In this document: one piece after another, positions 32,894 through 41,483 of the stretch
How positions within the stretch are numbered: position 1 is the stretch's first letter
Layout: each line of letters begins with the position of its first letter
Translations under genes and position numbers: made by a program
Assembly (NCBI GenBank): GCA_002479075.1
Contig: DLLG01000004.1
Span: 367,932 to 431,931 of the forward strand
DNA from: Clostridiales bacterium UBA7568
GTDB lineage: Bacteria > Bacillota > Clostridia > Oscillospirales > CAG-272
Length of the DNA stretch: 64,000 nt
Reading direction: 5' to 3'
The notes under the pieces: model-generated
What the model was told of the DNA's origin: nothing
The model's database searches: none
What the model saw: only the letters and a program-made list of their open reading frames with translations

Positions 32894-34240
32894 ATGGATC
32901 TTCTGAACGGAAAGATCAAACCTATGTATTTAAAATATCTGTCGGCAGCTTTCGGCAGCGCTATGATCTCCTCGATATATTCTATCGTGGATACGGCAAT
33001 GGTCGGACAGTACCACGGACCGCAGGGAACGGCGGCGCTGGCGGTTGTTGCGCCGGTCTGGAACATTATATACAGTCTGGGGCTGCTTATGGGAATCGGC
33101 GGCAGCGTCATCTTCAGCACAAAGCGCGGTAGCGAAAAAAGCGACGGAAGCGAAAACCAATATTTTACGTCGTCGGTGGTTGGCTCCGTGGCTTTATCTG
33201 TTCTGGTATGGATCGGGGCTATATGCTTCGAACGACCGATTCTGACCTTTTTCGGGGCGGACGAAGCCTTGCTTGCAATGGCGCAGGATTATCTTCGCCC
33301 CATCAAATATGTGTTCCCGCTTTTCCTTTTTAATCAGATGCTGGCGGCGTTTTTGCGCAATGACGGCAGTCCCGGTCTTGCGACCCTCGGCGTGCTTTTC
33401 GGCGGCGTTTTCAATATTTTTGGCGATTACTTTTTTGTATTTACCTGCGATATGGGAATCTACGGTGCGGGGCTTGCGACCGCTATCGGCTCCGGAATTT
33501 CGTTTGTTGTGATGCTGACGCACTTTTTCAGCCGCAAAAACACGCTTCGTCCGGTAAAGCCCGAAAACCTTATGCGCAAGCTACGGGAGATCACCGTCAC
33601 GGGCTTCTCCACATTCTTTATCGATGTGGCTATGGGTATTTTGACGGTGCTTTTCAACCGCCAGATTATGAAGTATCTCGGCGCAAATGCGTTGGCGATT
33701 TACGGTCCCATTATTCAGGTCAGCACCTTTGTTCAGTGCTGCGCATACAGCGTCGGGCAGGCGTCACAACCGATTATTTCAACAAACTTCGGCGCGGGAA
33801 AAGGCGAGCGTATCAAGGAAACTCTCCGTCTGGCACTCCTGACAACGGCGTTTTTCGGCGTGTTCTGGACGGCGCTGAGTATGGCGTGCCCGAATGTCTA
33901 CATTCGCATTTTTATGGCGCCTACGCCGGAGATACTGGATATGGCTCCTGCCATTGTCCGCACATATGCGCTGTCATTTCTGCTGCTGCCGTTTAACATT
34001 TTCTCAACATACTATTTCCAGGCTATTATGAAGCCGCAAGCCGCGTTTATTGTTTCTGTGGCGCGCGGACTTGTCATCAGCGGTATTCTGATTACGGTTC
34101 TTCCCGGTATGATCAGCGCCAATGCTATCTGGCTGGCTATGCCGATTACGGAGCTTTTGGTTATGCTTTACGCCGCCGTGGCGATCCGGAAATACACAAG
34201 GGCTTTGCCGGCTTGCAATAATGGCTTCTGCAATAGATGA
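32894..34240 (+). CDS. MATE family efflux transporter
   Basis: 448 residues, twelve membrane segments in two halves. The opening YLSAAFGSAMISSIYSIVDT and DTAMVGQYHGPQGTAALAV are the MATE signature. Family members export cationic drugs or metabolites in exchange for Na+ or H+. Strong GGAGG at the start. Expression is probably controlled by the terminator in its leader. Confidence 0.94.
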   Translation: MDLLNGKIKPMYLKYLSAAFGSAMISSIYSIVDTAMVGQYHGPQGTAALAVVAPVWNIIYSLGLLMGIGGSVIFSTKRGSEKSDGSENQYFTSSVVGSVALSVLVWIGAICFERPILTFFGADEALLAMAQDYLRPIKYVFPLFLFNQMLAAFLRNDGSPGLATLGVLFGGVFNIFGDYFFVFTCDMGIYGAGLATAIGSGISFVVMLTHFFSRKNTLRPVKPENLMRKLREITVTGFSTFFIDVAMGILTVLFNRQIMKYLGANALAIYGPIIQVSTFVQCCAYSVGQASQPIISTNFGAGKGERIKETLRLALLTTAFFGVFWTALSMACPNVYIRIFMAPTPEILDMAPAIVRTYALSFLLLPFNIFSTYYFQAIMKPQAAFIVSVARGLVISGILITVLPGMISANAIWLAMPITELLVMLYAAVAIRKYTRALPACNNGFCNR

Positions 34241-34600
34241 GTTCGGTACCGGTTTAATTTCGGCATAAAAACAGGGGGGAAAATCAATGCCCGGCCGGCT
34301 CTTTATGCCGAAAAACGGTTTGTACCGTTAGCATTCCGTCGGGGACGGAGCTACGCTTTTTATCGCGGGAAACCGATAAAGCTCTAACCTCCGAAAGCTA
34401 CTGTTTTGGGATGCGAGCCGGGGCTTACAAAAGACGGAGCCGCTTTGATTAAAATTATGAAGTAAAGTCTGCGCAAAGGAGATAATTCCAAATGTAATGC
34501 GCAGGCGCGAGAGCAAGCGGACTACATTTCAGAAAAATTCGATATATTCGCTCGGGCGGTTACAGAGGGTTCTGTGATCGCCTGAATTTTTTGCAAAAAA
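34241..34600 (+). terminator. Spacer after MATE with terminator at 34555-34593
   Basis: No supportable gene in 34241-34550; several small hairpins only. At 34555-34593 the stem ggcggttacaga/ttctgtgatcgcc with one mismatch and a following T-run is an intrinsic terminator. Confidence 0.6.
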
Positions 34601-34603
34601 CTC

Positions 34604-34661
34604 TTGCATTTTCGCTATCTCCGTGCTAAAATAAAAATACAGCTGTAACGCTACGGCTGTA
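34604..34661 (+). promoter_or_regulatory. Promoter and operator of the TetR-ABC operon
   Basis: TTGCAT and TAAAAT with a 17-bp spacer (34604-34632). A 24-bp near-perfect dyad starting tacagctgta and ending tacggctgta lies at 34638-34661, at the transcription start, the expected place for a TetR dimer site. Confidence 0.8.
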
Positions 34662-34685
34662 TCTAAAAGAAAAAGAGGTGTTATT

Positions 34686-35261
34686 ATGCCGCGAAATTAT
34701 ATGTTTACAAAAGAACAGGTGCTTGACGCTGCGCTTGAACTGACGCGCGAAAAAGGATTTTCGGCAGTTTCGGCGCGGTCGCTCGGCGAGAGACTCGGTA
34801 CGTCGTCACGACCGGTATTCAGCCATTTCAGCAATATGGGGGAGGTTCAGAGGGCGATTATAGATGCGGCGAACAGGCTTTATCAGGCATACAGAAAAAG
34901 AGAAATCGCAGGCGGAAAATATGTGCCGTACAAGGCGAGCGGAATGGCGTATATACGTTTTGCAAAAGAGGAGAAGGAGCTTTTCAAGCTGCTTTTTATG
35001 CGCGACCGTTCGGAAGAGCAAATCAAGGAAAATCCGGAAGAAATGGACGCGCTGATCGGGCTGATTGCCAAACAGGTTGGCATTGACAAGGCGGCGGCAG
35101 AGTTTTTTTATCTTGAAATGTGGGCGTATACGCACGGCATCGCATCTATGATTGCGACTGGCTATCTCAACCTTGACGAGGAGTTTGCAAGCCGGGCGTT
35201 GACTGATATGTACGAGGGACTGAAATGTCGCTATGAAAACGGAGGAGCCTGCAATGATTGA
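34686..35261 (+). CDS. TetR family transcriptional regulator
   Basis: 191 residues. TetR domain with VLDAALELTREKGFSAVSAR (about 12-31) and GTSSRPVFSHFSNM (about 39-52; recognition helix RPVFSHF). The C-terminal part contains a TetR_C-type WAYTHGIASM helix often found in regulators of ABC efflux units in Clostridia. Its end overlaps the ATPase gene by 8 bp. Confidence 0.92.
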   Translation: MPRNYMFTKEQVLDAALELTREKGFSAVSARSLGERLGTSSRPVFSHFSNMGEVQRAIIDAANRLYQAYRKREIAGGKYVPYKASGMAYIRFAKEEKELFKLLFMRDRSEEQIKENPEEMDALIGLIAKQVGIDKAAAEFFYLEMWAYTHGIASMIATGYLNLDEEFASRALTDMYEGLKCRYENGGACND

Positions 35262-35946
35262 AGCAAAGAAGATTACAAAGGCATACGGCTCCGGCGAGAG
35301 CAAGGCGGAGGTGCTTAAAGGAATCGACCTGCAAATCGCGGACGGAGGGTTTACGGTGATTTTGGGTGCTTCGGGCTCCGGCAAATCAACGCTTCTCAAC
35401 TGTCTTTCGGGGCTTGAGCGGGTAGATGACGGCAGTATCGAATACGACGGCTTGAATATCACGGGGCTCTCCGATAAGGCGCTGACAAAATTCCGCAAGG
35501 ACAATATCGGATTTATCTTTCAGCAGTATTACCTGCTTCCCGATATGACTGTTGATAAAAATGTTCGTATGGGCGCGGATCTTGCGGGGAACACAGCTTA
35601 CAGGGAAGTCATAAAGGCGGTTGGACTTGAGGCGAAAAGCGCAAAATATCCGTCCGAGCTTTCGGGCGGCGAACAGCAGAGGGTATCTGTTGCCCGTGCG
35701 CTTGCAAAAAAGCCGAAGGTTTTGTTTTTGGACGAACCGACGGGCGCGCTTGACGAAAAGACAGGGCGGCAGATACTTGATTACATCTGCAAGCTACATA
35801 AAGAATACGGCTTTACAATCGTGATGGTTACGCACAACGCAAATATTGCGGAAATGGCGGATACGGTCATCAGAATGAACAGCGGGAAAATTGCCGAGAG
35901 ATATACGAATGCGGTGCAGAAAACCGCTTATGAGATCGGGTGGTAA
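35254..35946 (+). CDS. ABC transporter ATP-binding protein, MacB/LolD type
   Basis: 230 residues. Walker A GASGSGKS (38-45), FQQYYLLPDMTV Q-loop, LSGGEQQRVSVARAL signature, Walker B VLFLDEPTGALD, as in ATPases working with FtsX-type permeases. ATG 35254 has GGAGGAG upstream. The partner permease starts 4 bp after its stop. Confidence 0.94.
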   Translation: MIEAKKITKAYGSGESKAEVLKGIDLQIADGGFTVILGASGSGKSTLLNCLSGLERVDDGSIEYDGLNITGLSDKALTKFRKDNIGFIFQQYYLLPDMTVDKNVRMGADLAGNTAYREVIKAVGLEAKSAKYPSELSGGEQQRVSVARALAKKPKVLFLDEPTGALDEKTGRQILDYICKLHKEYGFTIVMVTHNANIAEMADTVIRMNSGKIAERYTNAVQKTAYEIGW

Positions 35947-35950
35947 CGTT

Positions 35951-37081
35951 ATGGTAATCAGATTAAGAGACACCTTTAAATTATTCGGTATTTCTATAAT
36001 CGCATGCTGTGCCGTTTTTGTCTGTACGCTGTTTTTAAGCTACAATATCGATCTTGCGGCAATAAAAGACGAGGTTTTGGCAGAAGAAGCGGCGATATAT
36101 AATGCGCAGGTGCTTATGGGAAAAGTTGTTTCGGGCGTTTCCGGCGGCTGTCTGATTGCAACTTCTGTCGTTATGCTGTTATTCTATGTAAAAAACTATA
36201 TCGGCACACACGGCAAGGAGCTTGGTATTCTCAAAGCGCTTGGCTACTCGAATATCAAAATTGCAAGGCATTTTTGGGTTTTCGGGCTTTCGGTATTTGT
36301 CGGTTGCATTATCGGGTTTGTTATCGGGCGTCTTTACCTACCGACGTTTTACCAAAAGCAAGCGCCGAACCTGCAATCGTTGAGTCCTGAATTTCATCCG
36401 CTGCTCGCGTTTGCCTTGGTCGGCGTGCCGACGGTCGTTTATTCCGCAATATCTGTATTGTTTGCCTGCATCAAGCTGAAAAGTCCCGTGCTTGATTTGC
36501 TCCGCGAAAAGCAGAATGTCAAAGCCAAAACCGGCGTGAGCGGGAAAGAGAATACGCCTTTTTTGAAGGACTTGCGCAGAGTAACGCTCAGAAGCAGAAA
36601 GTCGCTTGTATTTTTCGTAGCGTTTTCGGCGTTCTGCTTTTCGGCAATGGTGCAGATGTCGTTTTCTATGAACGAGCTTGCGAGCGAAACGTTTGCTTTG
36701 ATGATTCTGTCGATCGGGCTGATTTTAGCCTTTGTCACCTTGCTTCTCTCTCTTTCAAGCGTCGTAAAAGGGAACACAAAGACAATCGCTATGATGCGGG
36801 TGTTCGGCTATGACGATACAACTTGCAGCCGTTATATACTGTGTGCTTACCGCCCGATTTCATATATCGGCTTTGTGCTCGGTACGGCATATCAATACGG
36901 ACTGCTTAAGCTGATGGTATCAGTAGTGTTTGCGGATATCGGAAATATGCCGGAATACAGTTTCGATTTCAAAGCACTCATTGTCACACTGATACTGTTT
37001 GTGCTTGTCTACGAACTTGTGATGTATCTGTATTCCCGCAGTATAAAAAGGCTTTCCGTCAAGAGCGTTATGATGGAGTAA
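35951..37081 (+). CDS. FtsX-like ABC permease
   Basis: 376 residues. One membrane segment near the N-terminus (about 10-32), then three-segment FtsX blocks: GILKALGYSNIKIARHFW (about 95-112), a cytoplasmic linker (about 180-215), and a second four-helix block with MMRVFGYDDTT. It is shorter than BceB or MacB and lacks a large extracellular domain. Together with the ATPase and TetR gene it resembles a peptide or lipid antibiotic-resistance unit. Start ATG 35951. Confidence 0.85.
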   Translation: MVIRLRDTFKLFGISIIACCAVFVCTLFLSYNIDLAAIKDEVLAEEAAIYNAQVLMGKVVSGVSGGCLIATSVVMLLFYVKNYIGTHGKELGILKALGYSNIKIARHFWVFGLSVFVGCIIGFVIGRLYLPTFYQKQAPNLQSLSPEFHPLLAFALVGVPTVVYSAISVLFACIKLKSPVLDLLREKQNVKAKTGVSGKENTPFLKDLRRVTLRSRKSLVFFVAFSAFCFSAMVQMSFSMNELASETFALMILSIGLILAFVTLLLSLSSVVKGNTKTIAMMRVFGYDDTTCSRYILCAYRPISYIGFVLGTAYQYGLLKLMVSVVFADIGNMPEYSFDFKALIVTLILFVLVYELVMYLYSRSIKRLSVKSVMME

Positions 37082-37119
37082 GGCGGTTTACGGGGGAGAA
37101 ATCATTTTCTCAAAACCTA

Positions 37120-37148
37120 TTGACAAACGAACGGTAGGTAGCTATAAT
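37120..37148 (+). promoter_or_regulatory. Promoter matching that of the TetR-TraX operon
   Basis: TTGACA, 17-bp spacer aacgaacggtaggtagc, TATAAT. It differs from 22818-22846 only in the last spacer base. Sequence similarity continues weakly downstream to where the TetR start would be, but here no TetR gene follows. Confidence 0.85.
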
Positions 37149-37174
37149 ACAAGTAAACGATATTCAATGAAATT

Positions 37175-37312
37175 TTGAAGAACAATATTGCGGAGGCTAC
37201 CGAAATTCTCTTACGCCACGGAGACTATGCCGGCTCGGATAAGGAACGCAGCGGCGTTTGCCCGAGAGAATATTTTGCGCTTTCCGAATTTATCAAAGGA
37301 GTTGCGAAATGA
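37175..37312 (+). pseudogene. 3-prime remnant of an unidentified gene
   Basis: 45 codons in frame from a TTG at 37175 to a TGA at 37310 that overlaps the next ATG (ATGA). Residues such as EATEILLRHGDYAGSD and REYFALSEFIKGVAK look like the C-terminus of a larger protein. It lies behind a TetR-type promoter without a good start, so it is most likely a truncated gene now acting as leader for the downstream GNAT genes. Confidence 0.4.
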
Positions 37313-38052
37313 ATTATATAAGAATTACCAAAGACAATATTGATAAGGAGCATATCTGTTGCGCGATGTCCGGCAGTCAGAGCGTTGCAAAAAAAGAATG
37401 GATGAAACAGCGTTTTGCTGAAGGGCTTGTATTTTATCGCAGCGAGGAGCGTGGCAAATGCTTTATCGAATATATTCCGGCGGAAAATGCGTGGGTACCG
37501 ATAGTAGCTGACGGGTATATTTATATCAACTGCTTGTGGATCGCCGGCGCTCTCAAGGGACACGGATATTCAAACGACCTGCTTTCGGAATGTATACGCG
37601 ACGCAAAGTCGCAGGGGAAAAAGGGCGTCTGTATTCTTTCCTCCGAGGGCAGAAAAAGAGAATTCCTTTCCGACCCGAAATATATGGCATACAAAGGTTT
37701 TTCCGTTGTGGATGTTTCGGATTGCGGGATAAATCTTATGTATCTTCCGCTTGCAGAGGACGCAGAACCGCCGAAATTCAAGGACTGCGCGAAGAGTCCG
37801 AGAGATGACGGCGAGGGTTTTGTCCTTTACTATACCGACCAGTGCCCGTTTACATACTACTGGGTTCCGAGGGTACAAGAGGTGGCAAATGAACACGGTA
37901 TTCCGCTTAAAGTCATTCATATAACAAGCAAAGAGGCGGCGCAAAGCGTCCCCGCCCCTGTCACGACTTACGCCCTGTTCCGGGACGGGAAATTCATAAC
38001 GCAGGCGATACAGTCTGATAAGAAATTTCTTGCGCTTGCGGGCGTTAAATGA
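37309..38052 (+). CDS. YoaP-like N-acetyltransferase
   Basis: 247 residues: a GNAT domain (about 1-150; WIAGALKGHGYSNDLLSECI with the acetyl-CoA loop, YMAYKGFSVVD) followed by a C-terminal domain (about 160-247; LYYTDQCPFTYYWVPRVQEV) matching the YoaP-like extension. The latter has a thioredoxin-like look with a single Cys-Pro. Start ATG 37309 overlaps the stop of the upstream remnant. Confidence 0.88.
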   Translation: MNYIRITKDNIDKEHICCAMSGSQSVAKKEWMKQRFAEGLVFYRSEERGKCFIEYIPAENAWVPIVADGYIYINCLWIAGALKGHGYSNDLLSECIRDAKSQGKKGVCILSSEGRKREFLSDPKYMAYKGFSVVDVSDCGINLMYLPLAEDAEPPKFKDCAKSPRDDGEGFVLYYTDQCPFTYYWVPRVQEVANEHGIPLKVIHITSKEAAQSVPAPVTTYALFRDGKFITQAIQSDKKFLALAGVK

Positions 38053-38113
38053 AAGTCGGAAAAAGAGAAATTTAAATTATGCAGGGAAGAGCCTGCGAAG
38101 AAGGTTGCGGAGT

Positions 38114-38668
38114 ATGGAAATAAGGTCGCTTGACAAGAAAATATTCGGGGGAAAGAAATTCAGCGCCGTGTATATAACAAATGGTTATTATGATATTTAC
38201 TCGTCCGATGAAGGCTTTTGTATGCATTATGTACCTTTTGAGGTGCCTGTCGAAAAATCGTTTGATGACGTGTTTTTCGGGGAGTGGCTTGAAAAGCCTG
38301 TTGCGTTCGGCGCATTTGAGGGCGAAGAGCTTATAGGATATGTTGAAGGCTCTCCGGAAAGCTGGAACAATCGCTTTCGGATCAGCAATATCTGCATATT
38401 TGAGCGCTCGAGACGCAACGGTGGAATCGGAACGGAGCTTATGAAAGTTATAACGGAAGCGGCCGAGAACTATGGCGCGCGGATGATCGTTCTTGAAACG
38501 CAGTCCTGCAACGAAGCCGCAATCTCCTTCTATAAAAAGAACGGATTTGAAATTATCGGCTTTGACCTGTATGCTTACTCAAACGAAGATCCCGCGCGGC
38601 ACGAGGTCAGATTTGAAATGGGGAAGAAGTTGCAGCACAACGGGCTTCGATGCAGAAAGAACGGATAA
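38114..38668 (+). CDS. GNAT family N-acetyltransferase
   Basis: 184 residues. SNICIFERSRRNGGIGTELM (about 95-114, containing the RxxGxG acetyl-CoA loop) and LETQSCNEAAISFYKKNGFE (about 132-151). 61 bp after the YoaP-like gene, probably co-transcribed. Acceptor unknown. Confidence 0.9.
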   Translation: MEIRSLDKKIFGGKKFSAVYITNGYYDIYSSDEGFCMHYVPFEVPVEKSFDDVFFGEWLEKPVAFGAFEGEELIGYVEGSPESWNNRFRISNICIFERSRRNGGIGTELMKVITEAAENYGARMIVLETQSCNEAAISFYKKNGFEIIGFDLYAYSNEDPARHEVRFEMGKKLQHNGLRCRKNG

Positions 38669-38720
38669 TCGGGCGGCGCGCAAGAGAAGAAAGTTATATT
38701 CAGACAAAGGAGAAAACATA

Positions 38721-39266
38721 ATGAAAACACTTCAGAAGATTCAGAAAACATTTAATGTATTCAAGACGCTTGCAAAGGTTGCAGAGATACTTTGCATCGT
38801 CGGCGCGGCTATGCTCGGCGTCGGTGTGCTGTGTGCTGTTGTACAGTATAACGGCGGACATATATTCAGCGTTCTCGGCGAGCCGATGAAGCTCTTTGCC
38901 GACGGGACAGACCTTGTTCAAAAGTATGTTGAGCTTTTGTCCGGGGCTTTTATGCTGACCGCAGAAGCAATTCTCTTCGGGCTTGCACACAGCTATCTCA
39001 AATCAGAACAGGCGGACGGCACCCCGTTTACGGAAAAAGGCGCCGACAATCTCAGAGCGCTCGGCATAAATTTTATATGGATACCGATCGTTGCGATTGC
39101 TGCCTCGGAGGCGGTTGCTCTCTGGCAGGATGTTGAGAGCAGCGGCGTGACAGACAATTTCGGAAGCGTGATGACGGGTATCGTCCTTATCATCGCTTCT
39201 CTGATCTTCCGTTACGGCGCAGAGCTGGAAAAAGGAAAAGGCTCCTCCGATACGGAAAAAGAATGA
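38721..39266 (+). CDS. DUF2975-like four-helix membrane protein
   Basis: 181 residues, four membrane segments (about 20-42, 68-90, 113-130, 142-160). The loop LKSEQADGTPFTEKGADNLR before helix three is the conserved DUF2975-type signature (GxPFxxxN). Family function unknown; members sit near transporters or regulators. Good GGAG ribosome site, followed by a terminator. Confidence 0.75.
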   Translation: MKTLQKIQKTFNVFKTLAKVAEILCIVGAAMLGVGVLCAVVQYNGGHIFSVLGEPMKLFADGTDLVQKYVELLSGAFMLTAEAILFGLAHSYLKSEQADGTPFTEKGADNLRALGINFIWIPIVAIAASEAVALWQDVESSGVTDNFGSVMTGIVLIIASLIFRYGAELEKGKGSSDTEKE

Positions 39267-39298
39267 TCCGGCAGGGAAAAGTCTCATAGAATACAGAA

Positions 39299-39340
39299 AA
39301 AAAGCACGCTCCGGCGTGCTTTTTGTTTTGGATTATATTA
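39299..39340 (+). repeat. 42-bp direct repeat copy 1 containing a terminator
   Basis: aaaaagcacgc/gcgtgcttttt hairpin plus 16 downstream bases, identical to 40543-40584. It terminates the DUF2975 transcript. Confidence 0.9.
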
Positions 39341-39404
39341 TAATCCGGAAGAACCAAGCCATAAAGAAAAAATTTCCGAAATGTGCGAAAATTGCGGAAA
39401 AATG

Positions 39405-39428
39405 TTGACAAAATGGGGGGGGTATAAT
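39405..39428 (+). promoter_or_regulatory. Promoter with short poly-G spacer
   Basis: Consensus TTGACA (39405-39410) and TATAAT (39423-39428) are separated by only 12 bp, of which eight are an uninterrupted G run (39415-39422). 12 bp is too short for good sigma-A recognition. A longer G run would restore spacing. Confidence 0.65.
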
Positions 39429-39543
39429 GGAATTGCTACATATATTTACAAATAAATTTTGCGTAAAAGACGGGTTGCCCGCTTTCGTACCGTGCATATG
39501 TTCTTTTGCGCAAACACTTACCATCATTTTGAGGAGGAGAATT

Positions 39544-40533
39544 ATGGACGTTAAAGAATTGGTTCAAAGTCTGTATGATTTAAGTAGCAAGGTTTTATAT
39601 TACGAAGGCTTGGAAAGCAAGATTGAAACAAAGAAAAAGCTGCGGGCCGAGGAGATCGGCAGCGTTATAAAAAAGCCGCAGAAGGTTCTTATGAGATCAA
39701 CGCTGAGCCCGAAGAGCGTCCCGCCGACGGCCAAAAATCTTTTCAGATATGACAACACGCATATGCCGAAGAATGTGGAGTCGCGACAGAGCTGGACGAT
39801 TTTTCTGACTGTTCTTTTGTCGGTGATATTGGTCGTTGTAGCGGCGCGTTTTCAGTCGGTGCTGCTTTTGTTCGCGTCTCTGATTGCGGCAGGTGTAATA
39901 ATATTTGTGGTTATATTTGAAAAACCTTATGAAAAATATGCTGCCCGTCACAAAAATAAGCGCGACAAAGCGTATCAGCGCGATTTGGAGGCGGAGCAAA
40001 AGGCTTATGAAGTACAATTTGAAAAGTATAAAAAAGACGTCGAAGAGAAAAACGAGTTTTTGAAATCACTTGATGCGGAAATTGAGGACGCAGAGCGCGA
40101 GTTGGCTGGGCTTAAGCCCCAAATCGATGCGGACGAAAGCATTCCGTATGTATATAAACATTTTGAGGCGCTCGTATCAATAATCGGATATCTGGAAAAC
40201 AAACGTGCGGATTCTCTCAAAGAGGCGATAAACCTTTATGAGAGCGAAACCCGTGAAAAGCTTCACAACGCCAAAATGGAACAATATGCAAAAACGCAGG
40301 CTCAAGAAGCCCAGCTTCAGAGAGAAGCTGCGGAGCGGACGGAACGCTCGGCTTATTTGCAAAGACTGGCTGCGGAGCGTGCGGCGAGCGAGGCGGCACG
40401 TCAAAGACAGGTTGCCGAAAATGCTGCGGAACAGCAGAGAAGAGCATCCGAAAGAATGGAAGCCGAAGCTCGTCAGCAGAGAAAGGCTATAGAGAAAGCG
40501 GCGACAGACATCACCAAAAAGCTTGATGAATAA
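39544..40533 (+). CDS. Membrane-anchored coiled-coil protein of unknown function
   Basis: 329 residues. A soluble N-terminal ~80 residues, two adjacent membrane helices (about 83-125), then a very long charged helix (about 130-325) with heptad-like Ala/Glu/Lys/Arg/Gln content. Gln, Arg and Ala dominate the C-terminal third (AAERAASEAARQRQVAENAA). ATG 39544 has GAGGAGG. I recognise no family. It is flanked by identical 42-bp repeats and driven from the odd poly-G promoter. A structural or scaffold role is only a guess. Confidence 0.75.
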   Translation: MDVKELVQSLYDLSSKVLYYEGLESKIETKKKLRAEEIGSVIKKPQKVLMRSTLSPKSVPPTAKNLFRYDNTHMPKNVESRQSWTIFLTVLLSVILVVVAARFQSVLLLFASLIAAGVIIFVVIFEKPYEKYAARHKNKRDKAYQRDLEAEQKAYEVQFEKYKKDVEEKNEFLKSLDAEIEDAERELAGLKPQIDADESIPYVYKHFEALVSIIGYLENKRADSLKEAINLYESETREKLHNAKMEQYAKTQAQEAQLQREAAERTERSAYLQRLAAERAASEAARQRQVAENAAEQQRRASERMEAEARQQRKAIEKAATDITKKLDE

Positions 40534-40542
40534 TAAAATAAC

Positions 40543-40584
40543 AAAAAGCACGCTCCGGCGTGCTTTTTGTTTTGGATTATATTA
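40543..40584 (+). repeat. 42-bp direct repeat copy 2 containing a terminator
   Basis: Identical to 39299-39340. Its last bases include the stop codon of the Gx-transporter gene on the minus strand, so this copy works as terminator for both converging genes. Confidence 0.9.
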
Positions 40585-41088
40585 TTGCGTATTTGCGGGC
40601 TTCAGCTTCTTTATCAGAAGCGCAGAGACAAGCCCGACGAGCACGCCGGAGACGACGGCGGCGACGGAGAGGAAGATCAGATAATAGCCTATTTCCGCTG
40701 TGCCGAGTATGATGACAGCGCATAGAACCTGCCCGACATTATGCATAACCGCGCCCGCGACGCTGACTCCGACTGCCGAAAACAGCGCAGATTTTTTCAG
40801 AAGTATCATAACGGCAAGACTTAAAACCGCACCCGAAAAACTGTATATAAACGACATAACCGAGCCGAAGAGCAGAGCTGAAAGAGCAACTCTTACCAAA
40901 GATATGAGTGCTGCGCTTTTCGGGTCAACAGAATAAAGCGCAAATATGACGGCGATGTTTGCAAGTCCGAGCTTTATTCCCGGAACGGCGGAGTATACCG
41001 GCGGGAGGAGAGCTTCTATGTATGAAAGCATCATCGCCACAGCCGCCATAACCCCGATGAGGGCGAGTTTTTTAGTATTTATTTTCAC
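40582..41088 (-). CDS. Gx transporter family protein (heptaprenyl diphosphate synthase component I-like)
   Basis: 168 residues, five to six membrane segments. LPPVYSAVPGIKLGLANIAV (about 28-47) and VAGAVMHNVGQVL (about 107-119) are diagnostic of PF07456. Despite the old name it is an ECF/BioY-like small transporter S-component type protein. It commonly sits with a NusG-domain-II gene beside Rnf or ApbE genes, as here, so a link to flavin or quinone supply for Rnf is plausible. Last gene of the rnf operon. Confidence 0.88.
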   Translation of the reverse strand: MKINTKKLALIGVMAAVAMMLSYIEALLPPVYSAVPGIKLGLANIAVIFALYSVDPKSAALISLVRVALSALLFGSVMSFIYSFSGAVLSLAVMILLKKSALFSAVGVSVAGAVMHNVGQVLCAVIILGTAEIGYYLIFLSVAAVVSGVLVGLVSALLIKKLKPANTQ

Positions 41089-41447
41089 GATACCGCGTCA
41101 ACCCCCTCGCCGGAAACGATCTTTATAACGGTTTTGTTCGGCAGGCAGGTTATCGCTTCGCCCGCAAAGCGGATTTTCCTGTGTCGGACGCAGATCTTAT
41201 CCGGGCACGAGGCGTCCGAAACGAAAACATACCCGTTTTCAATGACAAGGACGTTCGTTCCGCCGTTTTCAAGGGTGACCGTCAGATTTTCCGAAAGGGA
41301 ATACCGCGCGGTCTCTTTGCCGTTCTGCACGACGGAGACATATGCCCCCTCTTTGCGCAGAGCAAAGAAGAGCAGAGCAAATATTGCTGCCGCAAGAAGT
41401 ACGGCGGCTATAAGGATAATATCGTTTCTTAATTTTTTGTTTTTCAT
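41085..41447 (-). CDS. NusG domain II-containing protein
   Basis: 120 residues: one N-terminal membrane anchor (about 7-28) and a small beta domain (about 35-118) with ENGYVFVSDASCPDKICV and ITCLPNKTVIKI, the NusG_II (PF07009) pattern with conserved Cys pair. Extracytoplasmic; probably assists Rnf or the flavinylated electron-transfer chain. It overlaps the Gx-transporter start by 4 bp. Start at 41447 is chosen over 41480, which lies inside a hairpin. Confidence 0.88.
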   Translation of the reverse strand: MKNKKLRNDIILIAAVLLAAAIFALLFFALRKEGAYVSVVQNGKETARYSLSENLTVTLENGGTNVLVIENGYVFVSDASCPDKICVRHRKIRFAGEAITCLPNKTVIKIVSGEGVDAVS

Positions 41448-41458
41448 AGCTAAGATTT

Positions 41459-41479
41459 TGCCCGCACGGTGTGCGGGCA
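41459..41479. terminator. Hairpin between rnfB and the NusG-II gene
   Basis: Perfect stem gcccgcac/gtgcgggc with a 3-nt loop. On the minus strand the following T-run is weak, so partial termination after rnfB with some read-through is likely. Confidence 0.6.
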
Positions 41480-41483
41480 TTTT

